A DNA stretch of 64,000 bases. It comes from Chromobacterium sp. ATCC 53434. GTDB taxonomy: Bacteria > Pseudomonadota > Gammaproteobacteria > Burkholderiales > Chromobacteriaceae. Position 1 is the stretch's first letter. Each line of letters starts with the position of its first letter. Of the stretch, positions 28,963 through 37,357 are shown one piece after another. The notes under the pieces are model-generated. The model did not search any database and had not been told where the DNA came from. It saw only the letters and a list, made by a program, of their open reading frames with translations. The translations under genes and the position numbers were made by a program. The stretch is taken from the NCBI RefSeq assembly GCF_002848345.1, contig NZ_CP025429.1, forward strand, positions 2,852,001-2,916,000, read 5' to 3'.

Positions 28963-29907
28963 ATGCAAACCACCAGCCATGTACTGATGATCCGGCCCGT
29001 CCGCTTTCTGTCCAATCCCGAGACCGCCGCCAGCAACGCCTTCCAGCACCGGGAAACGGATGGCGGCGCCGCCCAGCGCGCCGCGCTCGAGGAATTCGAC
29101 GCCTATGTCGACGCGCTGCGCGGCTGCGGCGTCGATGTCATGGTCGTCGACGACACCGTGGAACCGCACACCCCCGACTCCATCTTTCCCAACAACTGGC
29201 TCAGCCTGCACGCCGACGGCAAGGCCGTGCTCTACCCGATGGCGGCGCCGAACCGCCGGCTGGAACGTCGCGCCGACATCCTGGACGCCATAGGCAGCCG
29301 CTTTCGCCTGAGGCAAGTCGTCGACCTCTCCGCCTTCGAGAACGACGGTCATTTCCATGAAGGCACCGGCGTCATGGTGTTCGACCACACGCATCGAGTG
29401 GCCTATGTCTGCCGCTCCTCGCGCACCAGCCCGGCGGTGATGGAGGCGGTAGAGCGGGAAACCGGTTATCGGCCTTTCTGGTTCGGCGCGGCCGATCGCC
29501 GCGGCCGGCCGATCTTCCACACCAATGTGATGATGTGCATCGGCCAAACCCTGGCCGTGGTCTGTCTGGAGTCGGTGTGGGACGCCGGCGAGCGCGCGGC
29601 GCTGGTGGATACGCTGGAAGCCGGCGGAAAACGCATCATCGACATCGACTACGACCAGCTGGAACGCTTCGCCGGCAATGCGCTCGAACTGCGCTCGCGC
29701 GACGGCGAACCGGTATTCGCGCTGTCCAGACAAGCCTGGTCGGCGCTGACCGCGAAACAGCGCGAGCTGCTGTCCTCATACGCGCGAATCGCGCTGGCGC
29801 CGATAGACACCATCGAGCGCCTCGGCGGCGGCGGCGCCCGCTGCATGGTGGCGGAAATCTTCCTGCCTCGACACGTCCCCGCCGCGACGCCGCCGGACAA
29901 TGACTGA
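28963..29907 (+). CDS. ctlX: Citrulline-utilisation hydrolase CtlX
   Basis: 314 residues, pentein (amidinotransferase/deiminase) fold. The start MQTTSHVLMIRPVRF is typical of CtlX. Family motifs: SIFPNNWLS, VDLSAFENDGHFHEGTG with the catalytic His around residue 130, TNVMMCIGQT, and GGGGARCMVAEIF with the nucleophilic Cys near residue 301. CtlX enzymes are linked to citrulline or dimethylarginine-like substrate use. It is divergent from an Lrp regulator and has no operon partner. Poor Shine-Dalgarno at ATG 28963. Confidence 0.88.
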   Translation: MQTTSHVLMIRPVRFLSNPETAASNAFQHRETDGGAAQRAALEEFDAYVDALRGCGVDVMVVDDTVEPHTPDSIFPNNWLSLHADGKAVLYPMAAPNRRLERRADILDAIGSRFRLRQVVDLSAFENDGHFHEGTGVMVFDHTHRVAYVCRSSRTSPAVMEAVERETGYRPFWFGAADRRGRPIFHTNVMMCIGQTLAVVCLESVWDAGERAALVDTLEAGGKRIIDIDYDQLERFAGNALELRSRDGEPVFALSRQAWSALTAKQRELLSSYARIALAPIDTIERLGGGGARCMVAEIFLPRHVPAATPPDND

Positions 29908-30412
29908 CGGCACGGCCATGCCCCCCACCCCTCATTCGCCCCTCCCCGCCCCCCATCTCCCCCCATCGGTCGGACAACTCTGATTTGCGCCGCGCGGCCC
30001 CGCCGCCGGCGCGCCGCCGCGACTAGCATGGCGCCCAATTCAGACCAGCAAGCGATATTCCAGATGAAACGCGTCGCCGATCGTTTCGCCCGGCTCGGGC
30101 CGCCAAGCGTGGCGGCCTCCACGAAACGCCGCGCCGCATTGCCATCCGACGCCCGATAGCCGCCGTGAAAATGCGGCGCCCGGCGCCGGCCAGGCGAATC
30201 ATCGCCCGCCGGTTCCGCCCCGACGACGACGCCCGCACGCCCAAGCGGCGGCGGCTTCCGGAGCGGAAGCGTGGCGCCCGTTCGCCGATGACAGGAGACG
30301 ATTCAATGCTGCACCCCAGTTGCACCCGCGCCCGGCCGAATACCGGCCGGCGCTGATCCAAAGCGCCACGCTGCTGGCATTTCACTTCGGCAAACACCGT
30401 TAAGGACACATC
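29908..30412. other. 505-bp spacer upstream of the lysis cassette
   Basis: GC-rich, no convincing gene on either strand; the open frames here have the codon pattern of antisense shadows. The shared operator motif was not found, so the lysis cassette may be controlled separately. GTTAAGGACAC just before 30413 is the holin ribosome-binding site. Confidence 0.5.
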
Positions 30413-30721
30413 ATGGCTTTCATCACGCCCAACAATGTACAAGTCGCCACCTGGGTGGTCATAGGCGGATTTTCAGCCTGGGGCGGCCTGGTTCGCTACA
30501 TCATCGAGGTGCAGGGAAAAAACAAGGCCTGGGACATCGTCGGTCTGCTCAGCCAGATCGTCGTATCCGGTTTCACCGGACTGCTGGGAGGACTGCTCAG
30601 TTTCGAGAACGGCGGCAGCCACTACTTCACCCTCGCCATCGCCGGCCTGTTCGGCACCATGGGCAGCGCCGCCCTCGCCTACCTGTGGAACCGCTTCTTT
30701 TACACAAGGGAGGAAAAGTGA
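30413..30721 (+). CDS. LydA/holin-superfamily III phage-type holin
   Basis: 102 residues with three hydrophobic segments (about 11-29, 43-62 and 70-90) and a short basic tail (FYTREEK). Layout and sequence (QVATWVVIGGFSAWGGLVRY, then GLLSQIVVSGFTGLLGGLL) fit the LydA-type holins, including the family used by ChiW of the Serratia type 10 secretion system. A holin oligomerises in the inner membrane to release the endolysin. AAGGA precedes ATG 30413. Its TGA stop overlaps the endolysin ATG by one base. No capsid, tail or integrase gene is nearby. Confidence 0.82.
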   Translation: MAFITPNNVQVATWVVIGGFSAWGGLVRYIIEVQGKNKAWDIVGLLSQIVVSGFTGLLGGLLSFENGGSHYFTLAIAGLFGTMGSAALAYLWNRFFYTREEK

Positions 30722-31110
30722 TGTCGGCATTTTCTTTCAGCGAACGCAGCCTGCGCTTGATGGACGGCGTGCATCCGGACTTGGTCAAGGTGGTGCGCAG
30801 GGCCATGGAGAACACGCCAAGCGATTTTGTCGTTCTCGAAGGCGTGCGCAGTCCCGAGCGGCAACAACAGCTGTTTCAGAACGGCGCCAGCCGCACCTTG
30901 AACAGCCGGCACCTGACCGGCCATGCGATCGATCTGGCGCCATGGATCGATCAGCAGATTCCATGGCAGGACTGGCCGGCCTTCGCCGCGCTGGCGCAAA
31001 CGATGAAGCTGGCGGCGCGCGAGCTGGGCATTCCGATCACCTGGGGCGGCGACTGGAAAAATCTGAAGGACGGCCCCCATTTTGAACTGCCGCGCGAATC
31101 CTACCCATGA
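30721..31110 (+). CDS. M15-family peptidoglycan endopeptidase (endolysin)
   Basis: 129 residues from ATG 30721, coupled to the holin stop (TGATG). M15/VanY zinc-peptidase motifs: SRHLTGHAIDLAP (SxHxxGxAxD with His and Asp zinc ligands, about residues 61-68) and DGPHFELPRE (second His ligand, about 119-123). VLEGVRSPERQQQLF is also typical. Such enzymes cut the L-Ala-D-Glu bond; ChiX of Serratia and ElyY-type enzymes of Yersinia Tc islands are of this kind. No signal peptide, so periplasmic access would depend on the holin. It overlaps the Rz gene by ATGA. Confidence 0.88.
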   Translation: MSAFSFSERSLRLMDGVHPDLVKVVRRAMENTPSDFVVLEGVRSPERQQQLFQNGASRTLNSRHLTGHAIDLAPWIDQQIPWQDWPAFAALAQTMKLAARELGIPITWGGDWKNLKDGPHFELPRESYP

Positions 31111-31472
31111 GCTGGCTGCTGATGTTGAAAAAGCTGTCATGGCCAAGCGGAATCGGCCTGGCCATGCTGGCGGTCTGGTGGCTTCAGCACATGCAGGCCA
31201 CGCAGGACGCCCTGCAGAAGGAAAACACGGCGCTGGGCCAACAGGTCCGGCAATACCGGGATCAATTGGAGAAACAACAGGCGCAATTCGCCAAGCTGTC
31301 GCAAACGCTCAGCCGCAACGAGGCCGCCAAACGCATTGCAGAAGGAGAAAGCCATGCCATCGAGAAAAAACTGCGCTCGCTCCAGACAATGGACCACTGC
31401 GCTCGTCAGCCTGTGCCTGCTGCCATTATCAGCCTGCAGCGAGATGCGATTCGAAAGGGCGCCGCCGATTGA
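31107..31472 (+). CDS. Rz-like inner-membrane spanin subunit
   Basis: 121 residues. One N-terminal transmembrane helix (about 12-28), then a long charged coiled-coil (DALQKENTALGQQVRQYRDQ and onward), the layout of i-spanins. It starts within the endolysin stop (ATGA overlap). A second gene (Rz1-like) begins inside it in another frame at 31354. Spanin pairs fuse the inner and outer membranes at the last step of phage lysis. Assigned from topology and gene order, since spanins diverge strongly in sequence. Confidence 0.78.
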   Translation: MSWLLMLKKLSWPSGIGLAMLAVWWLQHMQATQDALQKENTALGQQVRQYRDQLEKQQAQFAKLSQTLSRNEAAKRIAEGESHAIEKKLRSLQTMDHCARQPVPAAIISLQRDAIRKGAAD

Positions 31473-31653
31473 GGCCGTGCCGGCTGCATTGCTGCAGCCG
31501 TCGGCCGCGCCGCCATTCAATGTGGTGCACTGGGGCGACTACCCGATCTATGTCGAACAATTGCATCTGGCGCTGAAACGCTGCAATGCCGACAAGGCCG
31601 CCATCGCCGCCCTGCTCAACATCAAGATCAGGATAGACCGGCTCGGAGAATGA
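31354..31653 (+). CDS. Rz1-like outer-membrane lipoprotein spanin subunit, nested start
   Basis: 99 residues in the +1 frame relative to Rz; its first 119 bases lie inside the Rz gene. AAGGAG lies 7 nt before ATG 31354. The N-terminus is a lipoprotein signal: basic MPSRKNCARSRQW, hydrophobic TTALVSLCLLPLSAC with lipobox Cys. The mature part starts with an Ala/Pro-rich stretch (RAPPIEAVPAALLQPSAAPP) typical of o-spanins. It is longer than lambda Rz1. The nested architecture makes the spanin assignment of both genes much stronger. Confidence 0.82.
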   Translation: MPSRKNCARSRQWTTALVSLCLLPLSACSEMRFERAPPIEAVPAALLQPSAAPPFNVVHWGDYPIYVEQLHLALKRCNADKAAIAALLNIKIRIDRLGE

Positions 31654-31686
31654 CGCGGCACGGATTCATCGGCATGTTCATCCTGG

Positions 31687-31720
31687 CGGCGCCGGCGATC
31701 ATCAATCGCCGGCGCCGTTT
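31687..31720. terminator. Bidirectional terminator between lysis cassette and protease gene
   Basis: Perfect 13-bp stem (31687-31699 with 31705-31717; core GGCGCCGGCGAT / ATCGCCGGCGCC), 5-nt loop, then TTTCCC. It separates two convergent transcription units. Confidence 0.75.
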
Positions 31721-31732
31721 CCCTGCCCCCGC

Positions 31733-34414
31733 TTATGACTCCCCGCCGGCCGGCTCCGCCTTGATCAGAATGGATAGCGGCGGGGCATCGGCGGCGCGGA
31801 TGGTGAGCCGCGCGGTCCCCGGCGCGCGCGCCGGACTCAGCATGGCGAAACCGATGCCGGCGCCGAACAGGCCGGTCTCCGCCTCCAGCAAGCCGATGCC
31901 GGTCGTTCCGCCATCCAGTTCCAGCGTCGCCCGCACGCCGGCTAGTTCGGCTCCCAGGGGCTCGAGCAGGAATGGCAAGGGCGCGATACGCTCCCCCACC
32001 GTGACCGCGCGCTTGTCCTCACAACGTATCTGCAGGCTGCGCGGCAGCACCGCCAGTCTGGCCGACGCCGACACCCGCGGCCCGCCCGGCAAGGTCGCCC
32101 TGGCCCGCAACCGCGCCAGCCCGGCGCCGCGCGCCTGACCGATGAAGTCCGCGACGGCGACGCCATCGGAATCGGTGGTCAAGCGCGCATGCCGCAGCGC
32201 CAGTCCGGTCTTGTCGTTGTCCTCCAGCGTCAGTTCGATATCGATGCCGCGGACCGGCACGCCCGACTGCCGCAACTGGAACGCCACCGCCCCCGGCGTC
32301 TTGCCCTCGACCAGACCGTCATTGGGATGGGTCTTCACTCTCAGGCACTCGGACTGGAGCAGGCCGTAGACGACCGCCCCCACGCCCGGCTGCTCGGTAG
32401 ACGAGACCTTCACCACCACTTCGCCGGCCAGATTGCCGGCGTGGATGGGCAGGCGGGCGCGGCCGGCAAAATCGGTCGTCGCCCGCGCCGAGGCCAGCCG
32501 GGTGCCGTCCGGCGCGCTGATCAGCGCGAAATTCAATCCGAAACGGGGCAGGCCGCCATACCGATCCGACACGGTCAGATTCAGCTGGCCATCGACGCCG
32601 GTCTCCAGCACGCCGGCCAGCCTGTCCACCTCGATCGCGACGGCCGATTCCTGCTCGATGGCGATTCGCGCCGCGCCGGGAATCACGCCGACCGTGTGGT
32701 CCTGTTCGATGATGAAATTGAGCGGCGTCAGGGCCGGGCCCAGCAAATGGCCGTCCACCACCCAGGTATGGATGGTTCGCGGCGCCACGGCCGGGCCGGG
32801 ATGCCAGGAGACGACGACTTCGGAGCCGGAGGCGAACTGCGGGCCGGCCGGACTGGACAGGATGACGCCGTCGGGTCGCGCCTTGCCAAGGCCGTTCAGC
32901 GACGGCTGCGGCCCCGGCACCGGCGCGAAGACCGCCGTCAGGCTGCGGGGCCGGTCCATCGTCACCGACAGGGCGCGCGCCGTCGTTTCGGTCTTGCCGT
33001 CCACGACCCAGTGGGCGAAGGAGAACCCGGCTCGCGCCTGGCCGACGACGGAAACGACAGCCCCCTGCGGATAGGGGCCCAGCCCGTTGACGACGATGCT
33101 GCCGCCGGTTTCGGGACGGCATTCGGTCGCCAACGCCACCGGCGGCCAGCGCGGGGTATTGCCGCCGCGATAAGCGGCGACCACGCGGGTGCTGAGCCGG
33201 AACAGGCGGGCGACGTCGGAGGCGCCCGGCTGCCCCAACGGAATGCCTAGCGGCTGCCCGTTCCAGGTTTTGTCGGCGCTGGAGAACGCCGGCACGCGCC
33301 GGTGGTCTCCCTGCTCGTAACCCATCACCGTCACGAACGGCGGCGTCTCGGAAACATAGCCATGGGCATAATCGTATGCCGGACTCAGCCCCCCTCTCGT
33401 CGGGCTGGTCCTCCTGTCATGCTTGCCGCCCAGCAGATGTCCCAGCTCATGGGCAAACACAAAGCCATCGGTGGCGAACATGCTGAACACCGCGACGTCC
33501 AGCGCCGACGAGTCGTAGCGCGCCGGCTCGGGAATGCAGCTGGCCTGGCCGGCCACCCTGGCGAAGGGATTGTCGGGAACCTGCGTCCCCATGGCCGCCA
33601 GCAGCACCACCACATCGGCCCCGGCCTCGTCGCGGGCCGCCCGCACCGCCTCCCAGGCCGGGCCGCGCGCGAAGCTCCATTGATGCGTCGCCGGGTCCAG
33701 GCTGGACTGCACCACCTCGTACAGCAGGCCGGTGACGTCCTCCCGGGTCAGGGCCGGACACTCTCTCACATCGACGATATCGACGCGCGCGGCGATGCCG
33801 CTGTTGCGGAAGATGTCGTTGGTGGCCGCCCGCTCACGGGCGATGAAGGCGCGGACCGCCGCGACGTCGCCGCTGAAACCCCGCTTGACGGTAGCCGTCG
33901 GATACAACACCAGCACATCGATGCCGACCATTTCGCCGGCGGGCGCCTCCTCGTCGTACCAGGCGTCCACATCCGCGCTGGCCGGCGCGTCGGCTTCGGG
34001 GTTACCGCAGCCGGCCGCCAGGAGGCCTACCGCCTGAACCCTAACCCGGTTCCTGCCGGCCGGCTGCAGACTGTATTGCTGGCCGTTGATCGACAACAGG
34101 CCGGACAGGGCCACGCCCGCCTCGTCGCCCAGCCCGGTCACCCCCAGATAAGCGCGCACATCGGCCAACTCGGCGCAGCTTCCGTTCCAGGTCGCGCCGT
34201 CCGCGCCGAAAGTTTCGACATAATCGGCGCGCAGCATCGGCGCCACGCCCTGGCACAGATTGAAGACCAGCGCCGGCGTGCCGGCGTCTCCGGCATGCAA
34301 GGCGGCATGCAATACCTCGACATCGATGGCGCAAACCCGCCCATCCGGCGGCAATGCCATTGCGTCTTCGCCGTTGTCGGCCAAAAACAAACGGGAACGG
34401 GTCAAACAAGTCAT
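31733..34414 (-). CDS. Metzincin metalloprotease with InlB-like repeat and Ig-like domains, no Sec signal
   Basis: 893 residues from ATG 34414 (AGGAG 9 nt upstream). Residues 1 to about 190 look like a propeptide. The protease domain (about 200-430) contains the metzincin zinc motif HELGHLLGGKHD around 322-333 with a Met-turn VTVMGYE further on. A domain around 455-520 (GGSIVVNGLGPYPQGAVVSV to AVFAP) resembles the bacterial divergent InlB B-repeat. Several Ig-like beta domains follow to the C-terminus. The zincin motif is complete, so activity is expected. The N-terminus (MTCLTRSRLFLADNG) is not a Sec or Tat signal, which is odd for such a protein. It is separated by a terminator from the autotransporter upstream and so has its own promoter. 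Confidence 0.82.
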   Translation of the reverse strand: MTCLTRSRLFLADNGEDAMALPPDGRVCAIDVEVLHAALHAGDAGTPALVFNLCQGVAPMLRADYVETFGADGATWNGSCAELADVRAYLGVTGLGDEAGVALSGLLSINGQQYSLQPAGRNRVRVQAVGLLAAGCGNPEADAPASADVDAWYDEEAPAGEMVGIDVLVLYPTATVKRGFSGDVAAVRAFIARERAATNDIFRNSGIAARVDIVDVRECPALTREDVTGLLYEVVQSSLDPATHQWSFARGPAWEAVRAARDEAGADVVVLLAAMGTQVPDNPFARVAGQASCIPEPARYDSSALDVAVFSMFATDGFVFAHELGHLLGGKHDRRTSPTRGGLSPAYDYAHGYVSETPPFVTVMGYEQGDHRRVPAFSSADKTWNGQPLGIPLGQPGASDVARLFRLSTRVVAAYRGGNTPRWPPVALATECRPETGGSIVVNGLGPYPQGAVVSVVGQARAGFSFAHWVVDGKTETTARALSVTMDRPRSLTAVFAPVPGPQPSLNGLGKARPDGVILSSPAGPQFASGSEVVVSWHPGPAVAPRTIHTWVVDGHLLGPALTPLNFIIEQDHTVGVIPGAARIAIEQESAVAIEVDRLAGVLETGVDGQLNLTVSDRYGGLPRFGLNFALISAPDGTRLASARATTDFAGRARLPIHAGNLAGEVVVKVSSTEQPGVGAVVYGLLQSECLRVKTHPNDGLVEGKTPGAVAFQLRQSGVPVRGIDIELTLEDNDKTGLALRHARLTTDSDGVAVADFIGQARGAGLARLRARATLPGGPRVSASARLAVLPRSLQIRCEDKRAVTVGERIAPLPFLLEPLGAELAGVRATLELDGGTTGIGLLEAETGLFGAGIGFAMLSPARAPGTARLTIRAADAPPLSILIKAEPAGGES

Positions 34415-34565
34415 GACTAGGCTCTCCTCAGTGGTCCCGGCCGGGCGCGGACCATCGATCCGCCCCAGGCGCGGCTCCGCCATTTCGCGCTCGCCAACCG
34501 GGTCCGAAATCGTAGTGGGCATCGCCGTTCCATCCCAGCCGGCGCCGCCGCATTTAAGAGGGCTC

Positions 34566-34595
34566 TTAGAGCCTGTTTACGATCTTTTTACGAGC
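34566..34595. repeat. Solo end related to the TTA-GAGCC element family
   Basis: TTA followed by GAGCCTGTTTACG resembles the ends of IS5/IS1031-group elements and the 20801 MITE. No partner end was found, so it may be a relic. Confidence 0.3.
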
Positions 34596-34625
34596 ATCGC
34601 AGCCCAGCCGTCATGCCCGGCCGAT

Positions 34626-34652
34626 AAAAAAATCCGGCAGCACGCTACCGGA
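34626..34652 (-). terminator. Rho-independent terminator after the autotransporter gene
   Basis: On the minus strand TCCGG-t-AG / CT-g-CCGGA forms a stem with one internal mismatch and a 4-nt loop, followed by TTTTTTT (34632-34626). It lies 28 bp after the autotransporter stop. Confidence 0.8.
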
Positions 34653-34679
34653 CCAAGGGAGCTCCACCAGAAGAGCGAC

Positions 34680-37241
34680 TTACCACTGATAACGCAGGCC
34701 CGCGTCTATCATGAACGGCTTTTCCAGCCGGGGTCCGGTCGCATAGGCGTAGTCGAGATGCGCGCTCAGCCGCTTTCCCAACTCGCCGGACACGCCGACG
34801 CCGACCTCCAGCCGCGAGCCGTCCAAGTCGGCGTCGAAGGCCTGCCCGTTGACCATCACATTATTGTTGCGGATAAACTCGTGACTGACGGCCAGCCTCA
34901 GATAGGGTTCCAGCGCGCCGCCGCCCGCTGTGTGCAGCGTCTTGCCCAGACTGGCGCCCAAGCTGCCCTGGATCGAGGCCACGTGGTTGGCCTCGGCGCG
35001 CAGGCCATTGTCCAGCGCGACGCTGGCGCCGTTCATCCTGACACCGGCCAGTTGCGCATACGGCTGGACGAACCAGTCGCGCGGCAAGGCGACCCGGCGG
35101 CCCGCCTCCAGCGAGACGCCGACGCCGTTCTGATGGTAGCTTCCCGACGCGCGCACGCCGTTGCTCATCACCGCCTGGCCTTGATCGCGGAACTGGTTCA
35201 GGTTGGCCAGACCATGCAGATAGAAGCCGCTTGGGGCCAGCCATACGCCGTACATGCCCACGGAATAGGCATCGACGCTGCCGCTGGCGCCGACGCCGTT
35301 GTTCAGCGACGCGCTGCTGTAATTGAACACGCCGCCGAGGTAGGCCTTGCCGCCGCCGAAGGCGAAGCCCTTGTCCGCCCCGAGCGCGATGCCGTTCTGC
35401 CTTTGCTCGACCGTGCCGCCGGTCACGCTCTTGATCCGGTAATCGCTGGCGTAGGGCCTGGCCCAGGCGCCGCCCTGATCCCGCTCGAAGCGCAGCTCGC
35501 CCAGCCGGGACTGCAAGGTGCGGACCTGCCCGTACCAGATGGTCGGGGTCGTGGAAACCAGGTTCAGCACCGATGTGGCCGACGCGCTGTAAGGCTGTGT
35601 CGTCAGCGGTTCCAGATTCCAGTTGGCGCCGTCCCGCTTCAGACCGTATCGGTAGGCGCCCAAGTCCACCGTGCCGTTGACCAGCGTGAAGTCGGCGCCG
35701 CCGCCGCCGGTTTTCACCACTTGCAGACGCCGCGGGTCGGCGATCGCCCGGCCGGTATCGGCGACCATCAGCCTATGGTCGCCGGTCGCCTGCCCGCTCA
35801 CCACCACCTTGTCCCCGGCCTGACCGGCCAGATCGGTGTTCAACGCGAAGTTGCCATGGCCGGAAAGCGTCTGCGCGGTCAGCGTATGCGTGCGGCTGCC
35901 GCCGTTCAAACCGACGGTGCCGCCGTTCAGGGCCAGCCGTCCGATCTCGGAGGAGTCGTCCATCGTCCATCTTGCGCCGTCGTTGACGGTGACGGCGCTG
36001 ACGCCGTGCATGTCTCCGTTCCAAGCGCCATGCTCGCCCAGCGTGATATCGGTCGAACCGCCATTGTTCTGCGCGCGGCCGTTGATCACGGTGTTCTCCA
36101 CCGTCAGCGCGGTGCGGCTGCCCCTTTCCGTCTGCAGCGCCACGCCGTTGCCGGCATGGAGCGTGGTGCCCCGGCTCAAGACAATGTCGGCCTGGACGTC
36201 GCGGTCGACGCGGATCGCGGCGCCGCTGCCGCCGACGACTTGCGTGCCAGCCAACTTCAACGTGGCCAACTGAGACGGATCGGAATAGACCGAATACCGA
36301 TTGACGACGATGCCGTCCCGGTCCCCCCGGATGACGGAGTCGCGCACCGACACGTCGAGCGGCGCCCTGGCGGCTTCGACCAGCAGACCGGCGCTGCGCG
36401 CGCCCCGCGCCTGGATCAGCGCATGATTGGATATATCGACCAGCAGCGACGCCTCGCCGCTTACGTCGGCCAGCGCGAAAAGACCGCTGTTGTCGACGTC
36501 GCCGTGTGCGTCCGCATGCGTCCCCAGCGAAGTGATCTGCCCGCCGGACACCATCACCAGGCTGTTTTGCGACGCGGTCAGGCCATGCACGCCGCCGGCC
36601 ACATCGGCCCCGTTCAGCAGCAGCTGCGACGAGCCGGCCGTTTGCACGCCCGACCGATAGCCCTCGATATGGGAGCCGTCCACCACCGCGGAAGACCGGT
36701 GGAGCAAATCCATACCGTCTCCCCACGGCTCAATGGACTTGACGCTCGTGTTGGCGGTCATCGTCACCGCGGCATTGTCCTGCAGATGCAGCGCCTCGCT
36801 GCCTTCCTGCGCCGAACTGCGCACCTGGATATTGTCCAGCCGCGCCACCGCGTTCTGTCCCATCGCCAGCCGGTAGCTCTGCGCCTGCGGCCCGGGACCT
36901 TCGCCGAAGCGGCCGACGGCCCCGTCCGTCATTTCAATCCCGCCCAACAGCCGCGCGCCGCTGCCCACCGTGGAGAAACCGTTGTTCTGCCGTAGCGAAA
37001 TGCCCAGCGCGTCCTTCCCCAGCACCGTGCCGGGCACGATCGTCGCCGTTCCGCCGCCGATCTCCACGCTGTCCCCCGAACGGTCGCCGTTGACCACCTG
37101 ATGCTGCCCCTCCGGCATATACAGCACGGCGCCGGCGGCGCCGGCGCTGCACAGCCCAACCGCGACGCCGCCCCACAAGGCCGAAACCAGAACGCTGCTC
37201 AGCTTGGGCTGGAACGACTCAACCATGGTAAAAATAGACAT
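34680..37241 (-). CDS. Type V autotransporter, pertactin-like
   Basis: 853 residues from ATG 37241 (GGAGG 10 nt upstream). A long signal peptide (hydrophobic LVSALWGGVAVGLCSAGAAG, about 18-38) is typical of autotransporters. The passenger (about 40-590) is a repetitive beta-helix of the pertactin type with no protease motif. The C-terminal about 280 residues are the translocating beta-barrel: LRTLQSRLGELRFERDQ, WARPYASDYR, and a final GLRYQW with terminal aromatic. It is probably a surface adhesin. It is the last gene of the run 42239-34680 on the minus strand and is followed by a strong terminator. Confidence 0.9.
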   Translation of the reverse strand: MSIFTMVESFQPKLSSVLVSALWGGVAVGLCSAGAAGAVLYMPEGQHQVVNGDRSGDSVEIGGGTATIVPGTVLGKDALGISLRQNNGFSTVGSGARLLGGIEMTDGAVGRFGEGPGPQAQSYRLAMGQNAVARLDNIQVRSSAQEGSEALHLQDNAAVTMTANTSVKSIEPWGDGMDLLHRSSAVVDGSHIEGYRSGVQTAGSSQLLLNGADVAGGVHGLTASQNSLVMVSGGQITSLGTHADAHGDVDNSGLFALADVSGEASLLVDISNHALIQARGARSAGLLVEAARAPLDVSVRDSVIRGDRDGIVVNRYSVYSDPSQLATLKLAGTQVVGGSGAAIRVDRDVQADIVLSRGTTLHAGNGVALQTERGSRTALTVENTVINGRAQNNGGSTDITLGEHGAWNGDMHGVSAVTVNDGARWTMDDSSEIGRLALNGGTVGLNGGSRTHTLTAQTLSGHGNFALNTDLAGQAGDKVVVSGQATGDHRLMVADTGRAIADPRRLQVVKTGGGGADFTLVNGTVDLGAYRYGLKRDGANWNLEPLTTQPYSASATSVLNLVSTTPTIWYGQVRTLQSRLGELRFERDQGGAWARPYASDYRIKSVTGGTVEQRQNGIALGADKGFAFGGGKAYLGGVFNYSSASLNNGVGASGSVDAYSVGMYGVWLAPSGFYLHGLANLNQFRDQGQAVMSNGVRASGSYHQNGVGVSLEAGRRVALPRDWFVQPYAQLAGVRMNGASVALDNGLRAEANHVASIQGSLGASLGKTLHTAGGGALEPYLRLAVSHEFIRNNNVMVNGQAFDADLDGSRLEVGVGVSGELGKRLSAHLDYAYATGPRLEKPFMIDAGLRYQW

Positions 37242-37357
37242 TAGAATACATCCTCCACTATTACAGACGCGGATGGCGGCCCGATTGCCGCAGCCCTGTC
37301 CCATGCGGCGCACAACCCGATCCCGATCTCGGGAAGGCCTGAAACCGACGCTCCGCC

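Noticed and set aside
30413..31653. Prophage
   Set aside because: Only lysis genes are present; no structural, replication or integration gene is found anywhere in the window.
34260..36995. Open frame of 911 codons antisense to the autotransporter and protease genes
   Set aside because: Bridges two genuine genes and their terminator, with no recognisable domains.
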